This document shows positions 29,884-35,104 of a DNA stretch of 35,104 bases, piece after piece. The notes beneath the pieces were generated by a model. It was given only the letters and a program-made list of their open reading frames with translations, was not told the origin of the DNA and made no database searches. The position numbers and the translations under genes are program-made. The DNA is from Thermodesulfovibrionia bacterium (GTDB lineage: Bacteria > Nitrospirota > Thermodesulfovibrionia > JACRGW01): contig CAKKSD010000055.1 of the NCBI GenBank assembly GCA_919902995.1, forward strand, positions 1 to 35,104. Reading direction: 5' to 3'. The first letter of the stretch is position 1. Each line of letters starts with the position of its first letter.

Positions 29884-31164
29884 ATGGAAAGAGTATTACT
29901 AAAAAACATAGACAACCGAAATTCCGCTGATATCAGCGAGTACGAAAAGATCGGAGGTTACAGTAGCCTTCGTAAAGCACTTGGGATACAACCAAAGGAT
30001 ATCATCGAAGAGGTGAAAAAATCAGGACTCAGGGGCCGTGGAGGTGCAGGATTTCCAACAGGGATGAAATGGGCCTTTGCAGCAGCAGATCCTAAATTTC
30101 CAAAATATCTTCTCTGTAATGCCGATGAAGGAGAGCCAGGCACATTCAAGGATAGACCTATCCTCGAGAAAAATCCTCATCTATTGATAGAAGGAATGGT
30201 AATATCGGCGTATGCCTTAGGTGCAGAGTATAGCTATATCTACCTCAGGGGAGAATATCCGTCTGCAAAGGACATACTGAATAAGGCTATATCCCAGGCT
30301 GTCAAAAAAGGTTATTTAGGTAATAACATACTCGGAAAAGGTTTTAAGTTACACCTTTCGGTCCATCAGGGTGCAGGTGCCTATATCTGCGGTGAGGAAA
30401 CAGCCCTTATCGAATCACTCGAAGGATTTAGGGGTCAGCCAAGGATAAAACCGCCCTTCCCTGTAAATGTAGGTGCCTGGAATATGCCAACTGTTATAAA
30501 CAATGTTGAGACACTTTCAAATATCCCTTATATCCTCCAGGCTGGAGGAGATGTCTATTCTAAGATAGGTTCAAAGGATTGTCCCGGACCTAAGCTCTAC
30601 TGTATAAGCGGCCATGTAAAAAGACCAGGGGTTTATGAACTTCCAATGGGAACTATTCTCAGGGAAATTATTTATACACATGCAGGTGGAATAAAAGGTG
30701 GGAAAAAACTTAAGGCCGTAATCCCTGGTGGCATATCCACACCTGTATTACCTGCAGACCAGATTGACTGCCCGATGGACTTCATCTCAATGTCAAAATC
30801 TGGATCGATGCTCGGCTCCGGTGCGATTATTGTGATGGATGAATCTGTTTGTATGGTTAAAGTTTTATATCGGGCAATGAAGTTCTTCGAGCATGAATCC
30901 TGTGGTAAATGCACACCCTGCAGGGAGGGTACAGGGTGGCTTAGCTCCATCATTGGAAGGATAGAAAATGGCAAGGGTAAAAAGGAAGACATCGAGCTTC
31001 TCTCCGATGTCGCGGGTAATATATCAGGTAAAACCTTTTGTCCTCTCGGTGACGGTGCAGCCACAGTATCCATGAGTATGATTAAGCATTTCAGGGATGA
31101 ATTTGAGGAGCATATTAAAGGAGGATGTAAATATAAGATTCTCCATAATGTCATTCCTGCGTAG
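29884..31164 (+). CDS. nuoF: NADH-quinone oxidoreductase subunit F, stop codon inside a repeat
   Basis: This 426-residue NADH-oxidising subunit of complex I holds FMN and cluster N3. The NADH/FMN motif is GLRGRGGAGFPTGMKWAFA near 48-66; GAGAYICGEETALIESLEG follows, and the N3 ligands are C340, C343, C346 and C386. Unlike the HndC-like protein it has no extra ferredoxin ends. The last four residues (VIPA) and the TAG stop are encoded by the first 15 bases of a palindromic repeat at 31150, so the natural C-terminus has been altered by the insertion. The core is intact, so activity is expected. Confidence 0.97.
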   Translation: MERVLLKNIDNRNSADISEYEKIGGYSSLRKALGIQPKDIIEEVKKSGLRGRGGAGFPTGMKWAFAAADPKFPKYLLCNADEGEPGTFKDRPILEKNPHLLIEGMVISAYALGAEYSYIYLRGEYPSAKDILNKAISQAVKKGYLGNNILGKGFKLHLSVHQGAGAYICGEETALIESLEGFRGQPRIKPPFPVNVGAWNMPTVINNVETLSNIPYILQAGGDVYSKIGSKDCPGPKLYCISGHVKRPGVYELPMGTILREIIYTHAGGIKGGKKLKAVIPGGISTPVLPADQIDCPMDFISMSKSGSMLGSGAIIVMDESVCMVKVLYRAMKFFEHESCGKCTPCREGTGWLSSIIGRIENGKGKKEDIELLSDVAGNISGKTFCPLGDGAATVSMSMIKHFRDEFEEHIKGGCKYKILHNVIPA

Positions 31165-31312
31165 GCAGGAATCCAGACGCCGTCCCCCGATTAAATCGGG
31201 GGAACCATACAAAGGAATTGGATTCCCGTTTTCACGGGAAACCATAGATTTCGAAACAATTTCGGAATGACAGCAATTATTGAGCCTGGATTCCCGCTTT
31301 CGCGGGAATGAC
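31150..31312. repeat. Composite GTCATTCC...GGAATGAC repeat, copy 2
   Basis: The element starts GTCATTCCTGCGTAGGCAGG and ends CGCTTTCGCGGGAATGAC. Inside are further hairpins, including CCCCCGATTAAATCGGGGG, and an internal GGAATGAC near 31264, suggesting nested copies of the family. It overlaps the nuoF 3' end and fills most of the 185-bp gap before nuoG. Confidence 0.85.
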
Positions 31313-31349
31313 ATAAAGGGATACCCAGTCAAAGTTAACATTACGAATT

Positions 31350-33944
31350 ATGATTACCGTAACCATTAACGGAAAAGAGGTCAGGCTTGAAAAGCCAATT
31401 ACAATATTTGAGGCAGCAGAGATGCATGGCATAAAGATACCTCACTTCTGCTATCATCCACTTCTCGAGAAGTGGGGAGGTTGCAGGATGTGTCTTGTAG
31501 AGGTTGAGAAGATGCCGAAGTTGCAGACATCATGCACCCTTTACGTTACTGATGGAATGGTTGTGAAGACTGAGTCTGAAGAAATATCAAAGGCAAGGAA
31601 GGCAATGCTCGAATTCTTGCTTATAAACCATCCCCTTGACTGTCCTTTCTGTGATAAAGCAGGTGAGTGTGATCTCCAAAACTCTACCACACTCTATGGC
31701 GCTTCTGCAGGAAGGTTCGAGGAAGGTAAGAGGAGACACCCTGAAAACATCAATGACCCCCTTATCGTCAGAAATATGGAACGATGTATCTCCTGTACTC
31801 GGTGTGTCAGGATGTGCGATGGTGTGCAGGGTGCCTCTGCTATATCCATGGTAAACAGATCCAACAAAACATTCGTTGAACCATTTTCAGGCGGAAGGTA
31901 TAACTGTGAATACTGTGGGAACTGCCTCACAGTCTGTCCTGTTGGTGCGATAATGTCAAGACTGCACAGACATGCCTACAGGCCCTGGCAGATGGAAGAG
32001 GAGGTTAAAACAGTATGTGCCTACTGTGGTGTGGGATGCAGTTTTGTTTTACAGGTCAGGGAAAACAACATAGTAAGGATAATGCCAAAACCTGAAGTCG
32101 GTATTAATAAAGGTATCCTATGTGCAAAGGGTTATTTCGGTTACGGTTACATCCAGAGCAGTAAAAGGCTCACATCTCCCTTAATAAAAAGGGGCTGGAA
32201 GTTGGAACCAACCACCTGGGACGAGGCATTGACTATAGTTGCGAACAGACTTACAGAAATAAAAAAGAAATTTGGCGGTGAATCAATAGGAGGAATAGCA
32301 TCTGCGAGATGCACAAATGAAGACAACTATGTCTTCCAAAAATTTGTTAGGGCATGCCTCGGCAGTAACAATATTGATTCTATAGTCCGTACTGGTTTTG
32401 CCGTTGCCCAGCGTTACATTGAGGATGTCATAGGTCAGGGTGCAACTGCCAATATTATATCCGGAATACCACACTCTGAAGGGATAATCGTCATAGGTGG
32501 AGACCCTACACATATAAACCCTGTGTTGGGCGTTCAGGTGAGGGAGGCATTCAGAAGAGGCGCAAAAGTTTTTGCGATAGGCTATAATCCAGGTCTTGAG
32601 CGGCACAGGACTCATAACATTTCCTATTATCCATTCACAGAATCCACACTTCTCAGCTATTTAGTCTCTAAGCTTGCAACGATTAAAGAACTTTCAGGTG
32701 AAAATAAATCCTTTGAATCAAAGATTAATAATTTTAAAGGAGCAACACTGAAAGATGTAGAAAAGGTCTGCAGAATAAATGGTAGTGATCTGAACAGAAT
32801 AATAAAAGAGCTCTCATCTATTTCTTCTGTATCATTGATTATCGGCCCAGATATTGTCCAGCGAACAGATGTAAGGACAAATCTTTTTCTCCTTACTGCT
32901 ATCGCCTATATGCTCAATGCAAGGATTTATCTTCTGGCAGAAAAACCTAATGAACAGGGCGTTATAGATATGGGTTGTCTCCCTGACACACTTCCTGGTG
33001 GAAGACCCCTTGATATAGAGAGTTTCAGGAAGAGGGATGAAGAACTATGGGGCTATGAAATACCTCCTAAACCAGGGTTAACAGTATTTGAGATGATAGA
33101 AGGAGCAAACTCCGGTTCTTTAAAAGCACTGTATATCATGGGCGGAAATCCGTTGTATAACCTCCCTGATAATGCCTTTGTTAAATCCTCCATTCAGAAT
33201 CTCGAATTCCTTGTTGTTCAGGATATATTCCTTTCAGAGACAGCAGAGATTGCTGATGTAGTATTACCATCGCTGGGATGGGTAGAAAAGGAAGGAACAT
33301 ATACGAATCTCGAGAGGAGAATCCAGAGATTAAGAAAGTCCTTGGACAGGCAGGGAATGGAAGACTGGAGGATACTATCAGAGATAGGGAAAAAGATGGG
33401 GTTCAAAATACAGTACGACTCCTCTCTGGATATCATGAAAGAGATATCTACCGTCTCTCCTCTTCACTCAGGACTTACATACGACGATTTAGATAAAGGC
33501 TTAGATGTGTGGCCCTATAAGGGCACACCACTACGGCATAAACTTGGGGCAGGAGATTGGCCATTAACTAAATCCTGGAGTCCATCAGGAAAGGAAAAAC
33601 TCTATCTCACTATTGAGAAACATATGTTTCTCTCAGGTACTATGAGTAGATATTCTACAGCCTTAAACAGTATATATCAAGAGCCTTGTGCAAAGATAAA
33701 CAATGATGTTGCGGAACGATCAGGCGTAAAAGATGGCGAGATGGTAACCATAAAAACAGAAAAAGCCCAAATCATTTTACCCATAAAGATAGATAGAAAT
33801 ATACCTGATTTTACCGTCCTATTGACAAATAATTTCATAGAAAAAGGAGCCATGGGTTTAATACCCTATAAGATCGACCCCATCACAAAAACACCTGCAA
33901 TCGATGGGTGTGAAATAAAGATATTAAAGAGGGAGTACGAATGA
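31350..33944 (+). CDS. nuoG: NADH-quinone oxidoreductase subunit G
   Basis: This 864-residue iron-sulfur subunit starts with a [2Fe-2S] ferredoxin domain (HFCYHPLLEKWGGCRMCLVE) and the cluster N5 region HPLDCPFCDKAGECDLQN. It continues with two [4Fe-4S] motifs (CISCTRCVRMC and CEYCGNCLTVCP). It also has the extra N7-type set CAYCGVGC...CAKG seen in a subset of NuoG proteins. The large remainder is a molybdopterin-oxidoreductase-like domain that in complex I binds no molybdenum. The C-terminal dinucleotide-binding-like domain (NNDVAERSGVKDGEMVTIKT) is kept, making it longer than many NuoG. Its position in the nuo operon supports NuoG over formate dehydrogenase. It overlaps nuoH by four bases (ATGA). 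Confidence 0.95.
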   Translation: MITVTINGKEVRLEKPITIFEAAEMHGIKIPHFCYHPLLEKWGGCRMCLVEVEKMPKLQTSCTLYVTDGMVVKTESEEISKARKAMLEFLLINHPLDCPFCDKAGECDLQNSTTLYGASAGRFEEGKRRHPENINDPLIVRNMERCISCTRCVRMCDGVQGASAISMVNRSNKTFVEPFSGGRYNCEYCGNCLTVCPVGAIMSRLHRHAYRPWQMEEEVKTVCAYCGVGCSFVLQVRENNIVRIMPKPEVGINKGILCAKGYFGYGYIQSSKRLTSPLIKRGWKLEPTTWDEALTIVANRLTEIKKKFGGESIGGIASARCTNEDNYVFQKFVRACLGSNNIDSIVRTGFAVAQRYIEDVIGQGATANIISGIPHSEGIIVIGGDPTHINPVLGVQVREAFRRGAKVFAIGYNPGLERHRTHNISYYPFTESTLLSYLVSKLATIKELSGENKSFESKINNFKGATLKDVEKVCRINGSDLNRIIKELSSISSVSLIIGPDIVQRTDVRTNLFLLTAIAYMLNARIYLLAEKPNEQGVIDMGCLPDTLPGGRPLDIESFRKRDEELWGYEIPPKPGLTVFEMIEGANSGSLKALYIMGGNPLYNLPDNAFVKSSIQNLEFLVVQDIFLSETAEIADVVLPSLGWVEKEGTYTNLERRIQRLRKSLDRQGMEDWRILSEIGKKMGFKIQYDSSLDIMKEISTVSPLHSGLTYDDLDKGLDVWPYKGTPLRHKLGAGDWPLTKSWSPSGKEKLYLTIEKHMFLSGTMSRYSTALNSIYQEPCAKINNDVAERSGVKDGEMVTIKTEKAQIILPIKIDRNIPDFTVLLTNNFIEKGAMGLIPYKIDPITKTPAIDGCEIKILKREYE

Positions 33945-34975
33945 CAGAGTTTTTTAAGACTATACTACCTCCAGTAATTGCTAACTCACCTATTTTAGAT
34001 ATATTGGTAATTATTATAAAGGTCTTTATAGTAGTAAATTTTGCGATGATTAATGGTATGTATCTAAGCTATGTAGAACGTAAGGTAATAGGCCATATGC
34101 AGGTAAGGCTCGGCCCCATGAGAACAGGCCCCCATGGAATACTTCAACCGATTGCTGACGGAATAAAGCTATTTTTCAAGGAAGATATAATTCCTGCAAA
34201 TGCGGATAAGCCTATCTTCTTCATAGCCCCTGTGATAAGCCTGACTGCCGCCCTTGCCACCCTTGCGGTAATACCCTTCTGGGAGGATTTCATTATTGCC
34301 GATATTAATATAGGAATTCTTTACATACTCGCCCTTTCCTCTCTTGGTGCTTATGGTATTATTCTCGCAGGCTGGGCGTCAAACTCCAAATATTCATTCC
34401 TCGGAGGTCTGAGGTCATCAGCACAGGTCTTAAGTTATGAGATCGCTATGGGACTGAGCCTTGTTGGTGTAATGCTCCTTGCAGGCTCTGCAAACCTCCT
34501 TGATATCGTAAAGGCACAGGAAAATATGCCTTTCGGAATGTATTTATTTGTACAGCCTATCGGTTTCTTTGTTTTTTTCATGGCAGCCCTTGCAGAGACA
34601 AACAGAGCACCCTTTGACCTTCCTGAGGCAGAGAGCGAACTTGTTGCAGGCTATTTTGTCGAATATTCAGGGATGCGTTTTGCCCTTTTCTATGCTGCCG
34701 AGTATATCGGGATGGTTCTTATGTCCTTCCTGGCTGCTATATGCTTCCTCGGTGGATGGAAAGGTCCTGACTTCTGGTTCTTTTCGAAGGTGCCTCCTGT
34801 TATATGGTTACTGATAAAGGTTTATGCCTTCATATTCTTCTATCTCTGGATAAGGGCAACACTCCCGAGATACAGGTATGACCAGCTTATGGGATTAGGA
34901 TGGAAATTATTCATCCCCCTGACTCTGGCGAATATATTGATAACAGGATTGGTGAAGTTGTTGATAGAAACTTAA
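33941..34975 (+). CDS. nuoH: NADH-quinone oxidoreductase subunit H
   Basis: This 344-residue membrane subunit joins the peripheral and membrane arms and lines the quinone tunnel. Typical NuoH motifs are seen: YVERKVIGHMQVRLGPMRTG, PHGILQPIADGIKLFFKEDI, FMAALAETNRAPFDLPEAES and ELVAGYFVEYSGMRFALFY, plus eight or so hydrophobic segments. The start overlaps the nuoG stop. nuoI and the remaining membrane subunits are expected beyond the window, after the repeat that follows. Confidence 0.97.
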   Translation: MTEFFKTILPPVIANSPILDILVIIIKVFIVVNFAMINGMYLSYVERKVIGHMQVRLGPMRTGPHGILQPIADGIKLFFKEDIIPANADKPIFFIAPVISLTAALATLAVIPFWEDFIIADINIGILYILALSSLGAYGIILAGWASNSKYSFLGGLRSSAQVLSYEIAMGLSLVGVMLLAGSANLLDIVKAQENMPFGMYLFVQPIGFFVFFMAALAETNRAPFDLPEAESELVAGYFVEYSGMRFALFYAAEYIGMVLMSFLAAICFLGGWKGPDFWFFSKVPPVIWLLIKVYAFIFFYLWIRATLPRYRYDQLMGLGWKLFIPLTLANILITGLVKLLIET

Positions 34976-35014
34976 ATAATTATTGAAAGCTGTATAATAA
35001 ATGTCCGATATTAC

Positions 35015-35102
35015 GTCATTCCGTGCTTGACACGGAATCCAGTTCTTTCCTCTGGATTCCTGCTGGAGTTTATCCCGCACTTTGATGCGGGGCAGGAATG
35101 AC
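35015..35102. repeat. GTCATTCC...GGAATGAC repeat, copy 3
   Basis: The element begins GTCATTCCGTGCTTGACACG and ends GATGCGGGGCAGGAATGAC, with inverted termini and two internal hairpins (CCGTGCTTGACACGG and CCCGCACTTTGATGCGGG). It lies 39 bases after nuoH, in the middle of the nuo operon if nuoI follows. Confidence 0.85.
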
Positions 35103-35104
35103 AA

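Noticed and set aside
31024-31341. A minus-strand open frame across the nuoF end and the repeat
   Set aside because: It consists of antisense nuoF and repeat sequence, and its FPRKRES-type peptide is the usual translation of the palindromic repeat.
31350-33944. NuoG as a formate dehydrogenase alpha subunit
   Set aside because: It has the molybdopterin-type domain and N7-type cysteines, but operon position between nuoF and nuoH and the NuoG N-terminal domains decide for complex I.

Overview
The window comes from a bacterial sulfate reducer. It carries the cytoplasmic sulfate-activation and APS-reduction pathway together with its electron-input complex: sat, adk, aprB, aprA, qmoA, qmoB, qmoC and a membrane pyrophosphatase gene, hppA. 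A 14-subunit-type complex I operon begins near the right edge. Qmo, a dissimilatory Sat, c-heme sensing, an AT-leaning composition and many small palindromic intergenic repeats fit a Nitrospirota (Thermodesulfovibrionia-like) bacterium best. A Desulfobacterota host cannot be excluded without a phylogeny, so the taxon is an inference.

Layout. (1) 1-7435, minus strand: a redox and signalling block. A membrane histidine kinase with periplasmic c-heme motifs overlaps an NtrC-type sigma-54 activator. Downstream come a receiver fused to a glycine-cleavage-H-like domain, a receiver fused to a NuoE/HndA-type [2Fe-2S] domain, an HndB-like ferredoxin and an HndC-like NADH/FMN/Fe-S subunit. A ribosome binding site at the very left edge shows that the operon continues, probably into a catalytic subunit such as HndD. 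A sigma-54-like promoter lies just downstream of the activator gene, with two quasi-palindromes upstream of it where enhancer sites would be expected. (2) 7563-8186: rdgB, divergent. (3) 8298-20320, plus strand: the sulfate-reduction block, closed by a terminator. Sat makes APS and PPi from sulfate and ATP. HppA recovers PPi energy as a proton gradient, AprBA reduces APS to sulfite and AMP, QmoABC links the quinone pool to AprBA, and Adk recycles the AMP. The apr/qmo genes are separated by several unrelated families of hairpin-forming repeats. (4) 20385-26097: an accessory region. It holds a CxxxCC (YkgJ-like) protein, an exported protein made of 19-residue repeats, a Tat-signal protein, two convergent PIN-domain toxin-antitoxin pairs with visible operators, a gamma-glutamylcyclotransferase gene with an apparent single-base frameshift, the decayed remnant of another gene, an unknown protein and an HD-domain protein. 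(5) 26317-35104, plus strand: nuoA-B-C-D-E-(small coiled-coil gene)-F-G-H, continuing beyond the right edge. An FNR-like palindrome lies upstream. A mobile palindromic repeat supplies the nuoF stop codon, and another copy follows nuoH.

The most unusual feature is the left block. Two receiver domains are fused to redox-enzyme-type domains, one of them a genuine subunit type of the adjacent electron-bifurcating-type oxidoreductase and the other an H-protein fold without the lipoyl lysine. They sit under a c-heme sensor kinase and a sigma-54 activator, suggesting a phosphorelay that reaches directly into the enzyme complex. No tRNA, rRNA or CRISPR array was recognised.
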